Origin: Thermomicrobiales bacterium | GTDB lineage: Bacteria; Chloroflexota; Chloroflexia; Thermomicrobiales; UBA6265 | NCBI GenBank assembly: GCA_023957115.1 | Contig: JAMLHN010000007.1 | Location: 60,869 to 124,868, forward strand | DNA: 64,000 nucleotides | Direction of reading: 5' to 3' | Part shown: positions 9,807-19,033 of the stretch, one piece after another | Layout: each line of letters begins with the position of its first letter | How positions within the stretch are numbered: the stretch's first letter is position 1 | Program-made: the position numbers and the translations under genes | The notes under the pieces: model-generated | Told to the model about the DNA's origin: nothing | Seen by the model: only the letters and a program-made list of their open reading frames with translations | Databases searched by the model: none

Positions 9807-9973
9807 GGAGTTGGGAGCTGGGATTTAGGAGTTGGGGCGTGCTTGAAATGGTCCTGCGTCCTGAGCCCTGGGTCCTGCGACGATCTGGACGGCTGATGCC
9901 GGGGCGTGAATGGACGGATTCCGGACGAATCCAGTGCGGGCGGAGGCACGTTGTCGAGTCTTCAAACACGCAC
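9807..9973. repeat. Composite heptamer plus inverted-repeat element, copy 1
   Basis: Immediately after the oxidoreductase stop come four heptamers (GGAGTTG, GGAGCTG, GGATTTA, GGAGTTG; 9807-9834). A 139-bp unit follows (9835-9973), bounded by GGGCGTGCTTGAA on the left and an 11/13 matching inverted copy, TTCAAACACGCAC, on the right. Inside its left end lie four more heptamers (TCCTGCG, TCCTGAG, CCCTGGG, TCCTGCG; 9852-9879). The same order of parts recurs at 25784-25944. No ORF is convincing in it. The remaining spacer, 9974-10198, between two convergent genes, holds nothing else recognisable. Confidence 0.75.
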
Positions 9974-10198
9974 TGGGAATTCCGGCATCGAGGGGGTTGT
10001 CGCTTCGGTTGCGACAACGGATTCGTCTCCAACTCCTACGGCGATTTGCGAAATGGTTGACCCAAGCGACGGGTATTTGGGCGACCGTGATTATCGGCCT
10101 GCGGCCGATCGCAGGCCACACGGGTGCCTGCGCTACGATCGTTCACGTGCCGGTCGTCGTGACCTTCCTGAAATCCGCTGTAAATCCCCGCTCCTCAC

Positions 10199-11218
10199 TC
10201 AAGGATGAATCCAGATCCGGGTACCCGTTTGCGCCCACTCGTAGAGCCACTCGGCATCGGCAACCGCCAGGGTGACGCAGCCGTGACTGACCGGTGTGCC
10301 GAAGTCATCGTGCCAGTAGACCCCGTGGATGTAGAAACCGCCTTCCCGAAAGACCATTACCCAGGGGACGCCGGGAATGTCCCAGAACTCGTCGTTGACC
10401 CGCGCGATGAGCTGCCGGGCCGGATAGCGCGTCGAAATGGTGAAAACGCCGGTTGGCGTGCCGAATCCAGGTTTTCCTGTGCTCACCGGCGCCGCGTAGA
10501 CGGGGTTCGTATCATCCCACGCCACCAGGGTTTGACTCTCCAGATCGACTTCGATCCACCGCTGACCGCGGGAAACTCGCCGGGTGAATTGCGACGCAAT
10601 CCACCCGGACGCGTGGCGAAACTGCGCCTGAATCCAGGAGATGTCGTCGACCTGCACGGGATCTGAGAGAACCAGTCCCAGCAGATGGGGTTCGATTGTG
10701 CCGGCGAGTGGATTCCGCCTGCCCGGCCCGGTTCGGAGATTGACCCTGGTGCTGGTAATGAAGAGATCCCCGGGGCGGGACGCGGATTCATGCTCGTCCA
10801 GCTCGGGCGTCTGGGGCTCGAGGAGCGTGGGCTGCCCCCGCCGTTCGACCAGCTCGAGGTATTGCGTGGCGAGGTACCCCTCGACCGACGATTTTCGATG
10901 GCGCACCTTGACCCAGATTCGTCCACACGAGCGGACGGGATCGCTGAGCAAGACCGCGTATGCCCCGCGTCTCAGCGTGATGCGCACCGGAGCGGCCATG
11001 GACATCCAGGCGCGGCAATGCACGGTGGGACGGCTGACCTTGACCAGATCTCCGGTGTAGAAAACGGGTTCCGGCACGACATCGGTTTCGGAAACCGGGA
11101 GTTCCGGGGACAACGTCTCGGCCGGTAGGATGCCGGGCTCGATCGACGAGGGTTCATGCATGACGAGGATCCGAGGGAACGCCGACCGTGGAAAACAGCG
11201 AGAATGAGCCGGAATCAT
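10199..11218 (-). CDS. L,D-transpeptidase (YkuD) with two SH3-like repeats
   Basis: About 339 residues if translation begins at ATG 11218; ATG 11161 is an alternative and neither has a strong ribosome site. Two bacterial SH3-like repeats come first, one around VHCRAW...YLATQYLEL and one around VNLRTGPG...GWIASQF. A C-terminal YkuD catalytic domain follows, with STGKPGFGTPTGVF, HGVYWHDDF and the SHGCV nucleophile motif. Such enzymes make 3-3 peptidoglycan cross-links or attach proteins to the wall. No clear signal peptide is visible, which is odd for an extracytoplasmic enzyme and may mean the true start is elsewhere. It is a shorter paralogue of the next gene. Confidence 0.85.
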   Translation of the reverse strand: MIPAHSRCFPRSAFPRILVMHEPSSIEPGILPAETLSPELPVSETDVVPEPVFYTGDLVKVSRPTVHCRAWMSMAAPVRITLRRGAYAVLLSDPVRSCGRIWVKVRHRKSSVEGYLATQYLELVERRGQPTLLEPQTPELDEHESASRPGDLFITSTRVNLRTGPGRRNPLAGTIEPHLLGLVLSDPVQVDDISWIQAQFRHASGWIASQFTRRVSRGQRWIEVDLESQTLVAWDDTNPVYAAPVSTGKPGFGTPTGVFTISTRYPARQLIARVNDEFWDIPGVPWVMVFREGGFYIHGVYWHDDFGTPVSHGCVTLAVADAEWLYEWAQTGTRIWIHP

Positions 11219-11244
11219 GCCATCTCGCGTTTGTATCGACAAGC

Positions 11245-11278
11245 GAAACGGGACGTTCCGGCCGGAACGTCCCGTTTC
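11245..11278. terminator. 34-bp perfect palindrome (terminator of downstream-reading LDT gene)
   Basis: GAAACGGGACGTTCCGG is followed directly by its exact reverse complement. It lies about 30 bp past the stop of the minus-strand transpeptidase at 11308 and is followed on that strand by a T-containing stretch. A rho-independent terminator is the simplest reading. The CCGGCCGG core recurs in the palindrome at 21347. Confidence 0.65.
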
Positions 11279-11307
11279 TTCGAGATTCTGGTTGCTGGAT
11301 CGATACG

Positions 11308-13931
11308 CTAGTAATGGATCCAGACACGCGTGCCAGACGGCGCCCATCCGTAGAGCCATTCGGCATACGGTACCGGCAGATTCACGCAACCATGGCTGCG
11401 AATCCGTCCGAAGTCGTTATGCCAATAGGCGCCGTGGATGTAGAACCCTCCATAGCGGAAGAGCATCGCCCACGGAACGCCCGGGGTGTTCCAGCACTCA
11501 CCGTTGGCGCATGCCGCCATCGTGACCGATGTGTACTTCGTGGTGATGTAGAACGTCCCGGTCGGAGTCGAGAAGCCGGGTTTGCCGGTGCTGACCAGCG
11601 AGCTGGAGATCTTGGTCGAACCGCGCCAGACATGCATGGTCTGGGTGGACAGGTTGACCTCGATCCATTTCTCGCCACTGGTCACTGCCGGGCATGTCGC
11701 CGTGATATCGCCGAGCGATGTCTTGACGATCACGCCTTCCTGGCTGCCGGCATTGTCATCGAACAACTCTCGGGTCGTCAGCCGGTGGGTCGACGGCGCT
11801 TTGCTATTCGACGAGTAGGAGAGGGTGACCTTCGACCCCAGCGTATGGCCGACCGAATACGGTTCGCCGGACCCCGGCTGATAGATCGAACCGATGCTGA
11901 TCACGCGGATCGACTGCGCGTTGTTGTTCGTGACGAGCACCCGCTCCGGGTTGGAGGTGCAGTCCAGGTAAACCCAGATGTTCGAGGCCTTCGGGCCGAC
12001 GGTCGGTGTGACCGCGGTCAGCTTCTTCACATAGTTGGATGCGACCCATCCACTTCCCATCGGGAACTCGACCTGGACCCAGGTCAGATTGTCGACCTTC
12101 GCCGATGCGCCCAGCGCCATACCCTGCAAGCCAACGGAGAGCTGACCCATGGACGGGTTCGAGGTTCCCGGCAGGGTGCGCAGATTGACCGTGCTGACCA
12201 CGACAATGCGCTCACCGGCGGCAAACGGACCGCCTGGCGTGCTGCTGGTCACCAACCTGGTGTACTTGACGGCCAGCCAGCCGGAACCGGTCGGAAATTG
12301 GACCTGGACCCAGTCAAGACCATTCGCTTGCTTGAATCCGGCAAGGACCGAACCCTGGGTGTTGGAGCTGATCGTCTTCACGATCGGGTTGTTGGTGCCC
12401 GCATCCGTGCGCAGATTGACCGATGCGGTCGTGACGATGATGTCGCCGACCTTATACGGTCCCGCTGCTTCCACCGTTCCAGTCGTGGTCGGGGTTGGAC
12501 TCAGGTCATATCCGGACTGCACGAGATCGAGGTACTGCGCCACGGCATAGCATTCGATATTCGTGCTGAGCGGGCGAACCTGCGCCCAGTAATACCCGTT
12601 GGCGTTCACCGGATCGGTGAGCATCACGGCCTGGTAGTTCTTCTCCAGGATGTAGGAGATGTTGCTCTGAGCCGAGTTCGACACGCGGCAGTTGACGGAC
12701 TGATTGGCCTTGACCAGATCGCCGGCGTGCAGATCGCGATACGTCGGCGTCGGGGTCATCGTGGCGTCCGGCGTCTCGGTTGGCGTGTTGGTGACCGTCG
12801 GCGTCAGGGTCTCCGTTGGCGTGTTGGTAACGGTTGGCGTCAGCGTCTCGGTCGGTGTCAGGGTAATCGTCGGCGTCAACGTGACCGTTGCCGTCAGCGT
12901 GATCGTCGGCGTGTTGGTGACCGTTGCTGTATTCGACGCAGTTGGCGTTGGCGTGATCGTCGCGGGCACGCCATGTCCTGGTTGGGACAGCGCCACGTAC
13001 TGCGCGGCGAGATAGCACTGCGTGGTGGCGGCATCGAGGAGCTGAATTTTGGTCCAGTCATACCGGCCGTCGCTCTGTGGCGATTCGATCACGACCGCCG
13101 CGCCTCCTGACGGGAGGACGAGGACGACGCTGTCGCCCTGGGACGGTCCGACGCGGCAGTTCACACGGGTGGTCGCAAGGACCTATCTCCCACCTGGAGG
13201 TTCTTGTACGGCGTCGCGATCGGCGTCTGGGTCGGTGTATTGGTGATGGTCGGCGTCAGCGTTTCGGTTGGCGTGCTCGTGTTCGATGCGGTCGCCGTCG
13301 GTGTGATCGTTGCGGGAACCGGATAGTCCTGTTCGAGCAGCGTCAGATATTGCGCGGCCAGATAACACTGGTTTGTCTCCGCATTGAGCAGCTGCACCTG
13401 CACCCAGTCGAAGCCGCCACTTTGCATGGGGTCGGTGAGCACAACGGCCTGGTCCCCATTTGCCGTGATCGTGACAACGGCCTCTCCGGTCGATGGGCCA
13501 ATGCGGCAATTGACGCGCGCGGTGGTGCGAACCAGGGAGCCGTATCGCAGGTCTTTATACGGTGTAGCGGTCGCCTCTAACGTCGAAGTCTCGGTTACCG
13601 TCGAGGTGGCGACCTCGGTGTCAGCGGGGAGCACAACCTCGCTGGTCACCGTTGGCGCCGGAGGCTCGGTCGCCGGAACATCTGTTGGGATGTCCGTTGG
13701 TGGTGGCGGAACCTCGGTTGGAGGTGGCGGAACGTCCGTCGGCGGCGGTGGCGCCTCGGTCGGTGGCGGCGGAACCTCGGTCGGTTCAGCCGGTTCCTGC
13801 TCCTCCTGCTGTTCGCTTACGACGGACCCATCTGCCTGCGCAAGGACGCTATACGATGGCTGGAATGCGGGAAGCGCTAAAGCTGCCAGAATGAACAGCG
13901 TTAGCAGCAAAGATGCTAATCGTTTCAACAT
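11308..13931 (-). CDS. Large secreted L,D-transpeptidase with five SH3-like repeats, interrupted by one frameshift
   Basis: Two abutting frames read as one 874-residue protein after adding one base near 13184 (giving VGD-K-VLATTRVNCR). The start at ATG 13931 has GGGAAGGG upstream and begins a standard signal peptide. A Pro-rich PPPPT linker follows, then five SH3-like repeats separated by Thr/Pro-rich linkers. The first three repeats each carry a Cys in VNCR and a second Cys before AQY, suggesting disulfides; the last two use VNLRT without Cys. The C-terminal YkuD domain has STGKPGFSTPTG, HGAYWHND and SHGCVNL. It probably cross-links or remodels the cell wall, with the repeats gripping wall polymers. 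It is paralogous to the neighbouring shorter gene. Confidence 0.8.
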
Positions 13932-14062
13932 GAACCCTTCCCGTCGACCCCAATCGACGAATCCCAAGAAAAATCCCAGTGTCCCCCAACACATTCTACA
14001 CAGCGCTTGGGCTAGGAAAAAGGTTTCGTACACCCCAATTTTGGTCCAAATGGACCTTGCCG

Positions 14063-16789
14063 TTAGCCCGTGTTTTTCAATGCGCCGGCAATTCCGTTGA
14101 TACTGAGCAAAACTGGGCGGAGAAACTCGTCGACTGCCCCGTCATTGCGGAACCGTCGCAGCAGCTCGACCTGGATGAAGGAGAGGGGATCGACATACGG
14201 ATTTCTGCGCTCGATCGAGCGTTGCAGAACGGGATCGCGGTCGAGCAACGCATGCTGACTGGTGACGTCCAGCAGGAGCGCGACCGTGCGTTCGAACTCG
14301 TCCGTGATGCGGGTCCAGATACGCTCGCGGAGCTCGATCGGTTCGACCATTTCGATGTACTGCGCCGCGACGCGCAGATCTGCTTTGGAGAGCGCCATCT
14401 CGGCATTCGAGAGCACCGCAGCGAAGAAAGGCCAGCTCGACTCCATCTCCTGTAAGAACGGGAGGCCATACTCGTCGCGTGCGGATTCGAGCGCCGATCC
14501 CAGCCCGTACCATCCTGGCAGCAAGACTCTTGCCTGCGTCCAGGAAAAGACCCATGGGATCGCACGCAGATCTTCGATCCGGTGTGAGGTCGTCCGGCGA
14601 GCGGGGCGGGAACCGAGCTTGAGCTCGCTGATCTCGCGGATCGGGGTCATCTGCTCGAAGAAGGAAACGAACTCACGGTCGCCATAGACAAGCGATTGAT
14701 AGACCTCCGTCGAGCGTTGGGCCATCTGGGCCATCGCGCGCTCGAATGCGGCGAGCTGATCGCCCGCGGGCGCATCGAGCAGCCCGACCATGGAGACCAG
14801 CACCGCGCCGGTGACCAGCTCCAGTTCCCGATGCGCGACTTCGCGCAATCCATACCGCCCGGCCACGACCTCACCCTGTTCGGTCATCTTGATCCGGCCG
14901 CCGACGGTGCCGGCTGGTTGCGCCAGGATGGCGACATTCGAGGGGCCGCCCCCGCGCCCGACGGAGCCGCCCCGCCCGTGGAAGAACGTGAAATCGACCC
15001 CGAAGGCATTGAACAGGTCTTTGAGCTTGACCTGGGCTTCGTAAAGCGCCCATGACGATGCCAGGTAACCCAGCTCCTTGTTCGAGTCGGAGTAGCCAAC
15101 CATGACCTCCTGGGCATTTCCCTGCGCGGCCAGTGCGTTGCGATAGACCGGCTGGCTGAGCAGCTCCCGCATGATCCCTTCGGATGCGGCGAGCGATTCC
15201 CCCTGTTCGAACAACGGCGCGATTGGCAAGCGCGCCTCGCACCCTCCCGGCCCGGCCAATCCGGCTTCTTTCATCAACAGGAGGACTTCGAGCACGTCGG
15301 ATGCGGCTTCCCCGGCCGAGATGACATAGGTGCCGATAGCATCCTGATGCCGGCCATCCATCAGCTCGCGAATGGTGCGGAACGTTTCGATGACCTCGGC
15401 AGCCTCGGCCGAAAACTGGTCGAGATCTCGCGGCACGATCGGCCGCAGGCTTTCGATCTCTCGGGTCAGGATGCCGATCCGCTCGTCCTCGGGGAGCTCG
15501 GCGTAGTGCTCGGCGACCCCGGTCAGCCGGAATGCCTCGTCGATCGCCTTTTCATGACGACGCGAATGGTCCCGAATGTCCAGACGGGCGTAGTGGAAGC
15601 CAAAGACCTCCACCTGCCGGATCAGATCGTGCAGATCGCCCCCCGTGATGAGCGCTTCGCCCCGGTCGATCAGCGTCCGCTCGATCAGGCGAAGATCGTC
15701 CAGGAGCTCGTTGGGATGTGCATATCCGCCGGGGAGCTCGAGGCGGGTGGCGCGAACTCGCTCGCGCATCAGCGTCAGCAACTGGCGGAACGGCTCATCG
15801 ACGTTTTCGGCCATAAGACGAGCCGCAACCTCGGGAAACCGCTTGCGGTTCCGGTTCAGCTTTTCATCGAGCTCGCGGAACTCCCCGGCGATCATGGTCG
15901 AGACCGAGATACGGCCGGCAACCTGGCCGAACCGTTCGTCGAGTGCGGTCAAGCACGAATCACGCATCATCACCAGGGCGTCGCGGGTGGCGTCCGGCGT
16001 CACGAACGGATTGCCGTCCCGGTCGCCGCCGACCCACGAGCCGAACGTCAGAAAGGACGGCACCGGAATGAAGTCATCCGGATAGATTTCGGAGACGGCC
16101 TCCTCGAGATCGCGATAGATCTCGGGAACGACGTGATAGAGGCTGGTTCGGAAATGGATGAGGTTCGCCTGAATCTCGTCGCTGACTTTCATGCGGACCG
16201 CGCGAACCTCGCTGCTGCTCCAGAGCTCGGCCACGGTGGCCGCCAGGCGATCCCGGATGCGCTCGACCTCGCGGGGCAGGAGGTCCCGTTCGTCCAGATC
16301 GCGCAAGGTGCGGAAGATGCGCGCTTGCTTTTCCAGAATCGTCCGGCGTCGCGCTTCAGTCGGATGGGCGGTCATCACCAGGCGGACCTGCGCACGTTGC
16401 AAGAGTGCCGCCACGTCACTTCCCGACATGCCCCGTTGTTTCAGCAGCTCGACTGCCTCGCGAATCGAGCCACGTCGTGCGGCGGGAAATGTATCCAGCT
16501 CTCGTTTGCGGATACGGCGCACGCGTTCGTTATCTTCGGAGAGATTGATGAGCTGGAAATAGCTGGTGAAGGCGCGAATGAGCAAGACTGCTTCATCGAT
16601 ACTGAGGCCCGAAACCAGGGCCGAGAGCTCCCCACCGGATTCGGCGTCACCGGATCGATGCGCTTTCGCGAGTGAGCGGACCGTCTCTTCCAGCGCAAAC
16701 GCATCGGTACCAGCTTGGGCCGTGATGACCTCGCCGAGCAAATCGCCCAGAAAATAGATGTCGTCCGAAATCGTCCGGCTGGGCGTCAT
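14063..16789 (-). CDS. ppc: Phosphoenolpyruvate carboxylase
   Basis: A 908-residue enzyme converting PEP and bicarbonate to oxaloacetate and phosphate, which replenishes the TCA cycle. Family landmarks appear in order: VMTAHPTEARRR with the catalytic His, GGDRDGNPFVT, YSDSNKELG, the glycine loop FHGRGGSVGRGGGP, and a C-terminus ending GIAGALKNTG that reaches the active site. The length is that of a complete bacterial enzyme. It diverges from the tartrate/malate dehydrogenase gene over 219 bp; both act on C4 acids, though joint control is only a guess. A plausible promoter lies at 16831-16859. Confidence 0.97.
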   Translation of the reverse strand: MTPSRTISDDIYFLGDLLGEVITAQAGTDAFALEETVRSLAKAHRSGDAESGGELSALVSGLSIDEAVLLIRAFTSYFQLINLSEDNERVRRIRKRELDTFPAARRGSIREAVELLKQRGMSGSDVAALLQRAQVRLVMTAHPTEARRRTILEKQARIFRTLRDLDERDLLPREVERIRDRLAATVAELWSSSEVRAVRMKVSDEIQANLIHFRTSLYHVVPEIYRDLEEAVSEIYPDDFIPVPSFLTFGSWVGGDRDGNPFVTPDATRDALVMMRDSCLTALDERFGQVAGRISVSTMIAGEFRELDEKLNRNRKRFPEVAARLMAENVDEPFRQLLTLMRERVRATRLELPGGYAHPNELLDDLRLIERTLIDRGEALITGGDLHDLIRQVEVFGFHYARLDIRDHSRRHEKAIDEAFRLTGVAEHYAELPEDERIGILTREIESLRPIVPRDLDQFSAEAAEVIETFRTIRELMDGRHQDAIGTYVISAGEAASDVLEVLLLMKEAGLAGPGGCEARLPIAPLFEQGESLAASEGIMRELLSQPVYRNALAAQGNAQEVMVGYSDSNKELGYLASSWALYEAQVKLKDLFNAFGVDFTFFHGRGGSVGRGGGPSNVAILAQPAGTVGGRIKMTEQGEVVAGRYGLREVAHRELELVTGAVLVSMVGLLDAPAGDQLAAFERAMAQMAQRSTEVYQSLVYGDREFVSFFEQMTPIREISELKLGSRPARRTTSHRIEDLRAIPWVFSWTQARVLLPGWYGLGSALESARDEYGLPFLQEMESSWPFFAAVLSNAEMALSKADLRVAAQYIEMVEPIELRERIWTRITDEFERTVALLLDVTSQHALLDRDPVLQRSIERRNPYVDPLSFIQVELLRRFRNDGAVDEFLRPVLLSINGIAGALKNTG

Positions 16790-16830
16790 GTCCCTCGCAA
16801 TTCACTGAAATTCGCCAGATTCCCGTATGG

Positions 16831-16859
16831 ATCATACTCGCCTCCAAAGACCGAGTCAG
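16831..16859 (-). promoter_or_regulatory. Predicted promoter for ppc
   Basis: Read on the minus strand, CTGACT (-35-like) is separated by 17 bp from TATGAT (-10-like), about 40 bp upstream of the ppc start. The -10 overlaps a small GTATG-gat-CATAC dyad that could be an operator. Prediction from consensus only. Confidence 0.4.
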
Positions 16860-17008
16860 TTCATACGTATCGGAACCTTGGAGACATCGTCCAAACGAAA
16901 CGAACGAGGACATGACTGCCGATACAAGATGGCAAAACTTCGCTACCTTTCCGGTACAAGCATCCTGGATTTGGGAGGAGAGGGCGACAACGTGCTGGAT
17001 GGAACTCA

Positions 17009-18088
17009 ATGAGCAAGCAGACTTTTCGGATCGCGGTTATTCCTGGAGATGGCATCGGGAACGAGGTCGTTCCCGTGGGGCTGGAGGTACTGGAGACGCT
17101 GCAGGCGCTCAGCAATGGTCAGCTGACTTTTGCGTTCGAATGGTTTCCCTGGGGCAGTGCGTACTACCTGACGCATGGCCGCATGATGGCGGAGGACGGT
17201 CTCGAGAAGCTGAAGGCGTTCGACGCGATCTATTTTGGAGCGGTCGGCTGGCCAGAGGTGCCCGATCATATCGCCCTTTGGGGCCTGCGGCTGGCGATCT
17301 GCCAGGGGTTCGATCAATACGCCTGTGTCCGCCCGGCCCAGTTGCTGCCCGGTATCGAGAGTCCACTGCGCAACGGATCTCCGGAGTCCATCGATTTCGT
17401 CGTCGTGCGTGAGAACTCTGAAGGCGAATACGCCGGGATTGGCGGCCGCAATCTTGGATCGCGCGGGATCGATCGTGAAGTCGCCATCCAGTCAGCCTTG
17501 TTCACCTCGTTGGGGTGCGAGCGGATCATCCGCTATGCGTTCGAGCTGGCGCGCGACCGGCGTCGCAAGGTCACCAGCGTCACCAAGAGCAATGCCCAGC
17601 AATACGCCATGACCCTTTGGGACGAAACCTTCGCGCGGGTGGCGGCCGAGCATCCCGATATCGAATCCGAATCGGTCCTGGTCGACGCCATGGCGGCCAA
17701 GCTGGTGCTGCGGCCGGACGCGTATGACGTGATCGTGGCGTCGAATCTCTTTGGCGACATCCTCTCCGATCTGGGCGGCGCGATTGCTGGAAGTCTGGGC
17801 ATCGCGGCCAGCGCGAATATCGATCCGGAACGCCGGTACCCATCGATGTTCGAGCCGGTGCACGGGTCCGCCCCCGATATCGCCGGGAAGGGGATCGCCA
17901 ATCCGATCGCCGCCGTCTGGAGCGCGGCAATGATGCTCGATCATCTGGGGTTGACCGGCGAGGCCGCGCGGGTGATGCGCGCGATCGGCTGGTCGACCGA
18001 GCATGGTCCCCGCACCCCGGATCTGGGTGGCGTCGCGACCACCAAAGCAGTTGGCGATGCAATCGTGGATGCGTTGATGCGGGGGTAA
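17009..18088 (+). CDS. Tartrate dehydrogenase / D-malate dehydrogenase (decarboxylating) family
   Basis: A 359-residue member of the isocitrate/isopropylmalate dehydrogenase family. It has GDGIG near the N-terminus, FGAVGWP.VPDH characteristic of the TtuC/DmlA branch, VVRENSEGEYAGIGG, and the metal-binding region SNLFGDILSDLGGAIAGSLG. The nicotinamide end is EPVHGSAPDIAGKGIANP. The TtuC/DmlA branch oxidises tartrate or D-malate with NAD and Mn/Mg. Leucine-pathway LeuB normally lacks the GWP..PDH motif. The next gene starts four bases after the stop, so the two form an operon. Confidence 0.88.
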   Translation: MSKQTFRIAVIPGDGIGNEVVPVGLEVLETLQALSNGQLTFAFEWFPWGSAYYLTHGRMMAEDGLEKLKAFDAIYFGAVGWPEVPDHIALWGLRLAICQGFDQYACVRPAQLLPGIESPLRNGSPESIDFVVVRENSEGEYAGIGGRNLGSRGIDREVAIQSALFTSLGCERIIRYAFELARDRRRKVTSVTKSNAQQYAMTLWDETFARVAAEHPDIESESVLVDAMAAKLVLRPDAYDVIVASNLFGDILSDLGGAIAGSLGIAASANIDPERRYPSMFEPVHGSAPDIAGKGIANPIAAVWSAAMMLDHLGLTGEAARVMRAIGWSTEHGPRTPDLGGVATTKAVGDAIVDALMRG

Positions 18089-18092
18089 GCGA

Positions 18093-18824
18093 ATGATCCA
18101 GGCGGCGTTGAACGGTGCTCGGAGGTGTGACGAACACCCCGGCATCCCCTGTACGGCGGACGAGCTGGCCGCCGACGCACGCGCCTGTGTGGCGGCGGGG
18201 GCGGCGGAGATCCATCTGCACCCGCGTGACACCGCCGGCCTGGAAACGCTCGATCCGTTGACCATCTACGCGGTCTGCCGCCACGTCAAGGAGACCACGA
18301 GGGTTCCGGTTGGCATCTCGACCGGCGGCTGGATCGAACCAGATCTGGAGAAGCGGCTTGCGTTGATACGGAGCTGGTATGGACCCGACTATGCGTCGGT
18401 CAATTGCTCCGAGGACGGCGCCATTCAGGTCATGCAGACCCTTATCGGGGCGGGTATCGGGGTCGAGATCGGAATCGGCGGTTTGGCCGATGTGGAGGTA
18501 TTCGCCCGGTCGTTGCTGGTTTTCTCCAATGCCGTCGTCCGTCTTCTGATCGAGCCACCGGGAAACGAGCTTACGGACGAAAGCACGGCCAGAACGCGTT
18601 TCGACGAGATCCATGCTGCGCTCGATCGGCTGGGTGTCATGAATCCCCGGCTCCAGCACACCGACGGCCCCTTAGCCTGGTTCGCGATTCGTGATGCGCG
18701 TGACCGTGGTTGGGACACCCGAGTTGGCTTCGAGGATACGCTGGTCGCTCCGCGCGGTAAGCGCGTTTCGTCCAATGCCCAGCTGGTCACCGCCGCCGTC
18801 GAGATCTTCGCCCGTCCACGATAG
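18093..18824 (+). CDS. Beta-keto acid cleavage enzyme (BKACE, DUF849) family, short form
   Basis: 243 residues. It carries the BKACE zinc motif HLHPRD, a GISTGGW strand, NCSEDGA (family N-S-E-G loop) and a C-terminal RVGFEDT. BKACE enzymes condense a beta-keto acid with acetyl-CoA, giving acetoacetate plus a new CoA ester. Characterised members are about 270-310 residues, so this copy is short and may have trimmed loops. It is coupled to the preceding dehydrogenase, suggesting a two-step catabolic route in which a hydroxy-acid is oxidised to a keto acid and then cleaved. The specific substrate is unknown. Confidence 0.82.
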   Translation: MIQAALNGARRCDEHPGIPCTADELAADARACVAAGAAEIHLHPRDTAGLETLDPLTIYAVCRHVKETTRVPVGISTGGWIEPDLEKRLALIRSWYGPDYASVNCSEDGAIQVMQTLIGAGIGVEIGIGGLADVEVFARSLLVFSNAVVRLLIEPPGNELTDESTARTRFDEIHAALDRLGVMNPRLQHTDGPLAWFAIRDARDRGWDTRVGFEDTLVAPRGKRVSSNAQLVTAAVEIFARPR

Positions 18825-18836
18825 CGGATGATATTT

Positions 18837-18953
18837 GGGAACCGGGAACCGGGAACCGGGAACCGGGAACCGGGAACCGGGAACTGGGAACTGGGAACTG
18901 GGAACTGGGAACGAGCAGATTTCCTAGCTCCTAACTCCTAAATCCCAACTCCT
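18837..18953. repeat. Longest heptanucleotide repeat array (11 units) plus reverse-oriented four-unit block
   Basis: Six GGGAACC, four GGGAACT and one GGGAACG units run head to tail (18837-18913, 77 bp). Shortly after come AGCTCCT, AACTCCT, AAATCCC, AACTCCT (18926-18953), which is the reverse complement of the GGAGTTG-type block seen behind the oxidoreductase and tsaE. It lies between two convergent genes. Perfect short tandem repeats like this can vary in copy number by slippage. Confidence 0.9.
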
Positions 18954-19033
18954 CTGAGGGAGCGAGCCGGATGCAAGATCGCTCTCGCATCCGGCCCGCG
19001 GAGAATGGGGGGAGAAAAGCGGCTGCGCGTCGG

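Noticed and set aside
12700..13000. Thr/Pro-coding stretch of the transpeptidase as a DNA repeat element
   Set aside because: The repetition follows the codons of a Thr-Pro linker and keeps the reading frame, so it is protein-level low complexity.
11188..13110. A very long plus-strand open frame (about 640 codons) antisense to the transpeptidase genes
   Set aside because: It is rich in Arg, Gly and Asp with no motif. The minus strand encodes clear SH3 and YkuD domains, so this is a high-GC shadow.
18837..18913. Possible CRISPR array
   Set aside because: The 7-bp units are contiguous with no unique spacers and no cas genes nearby.
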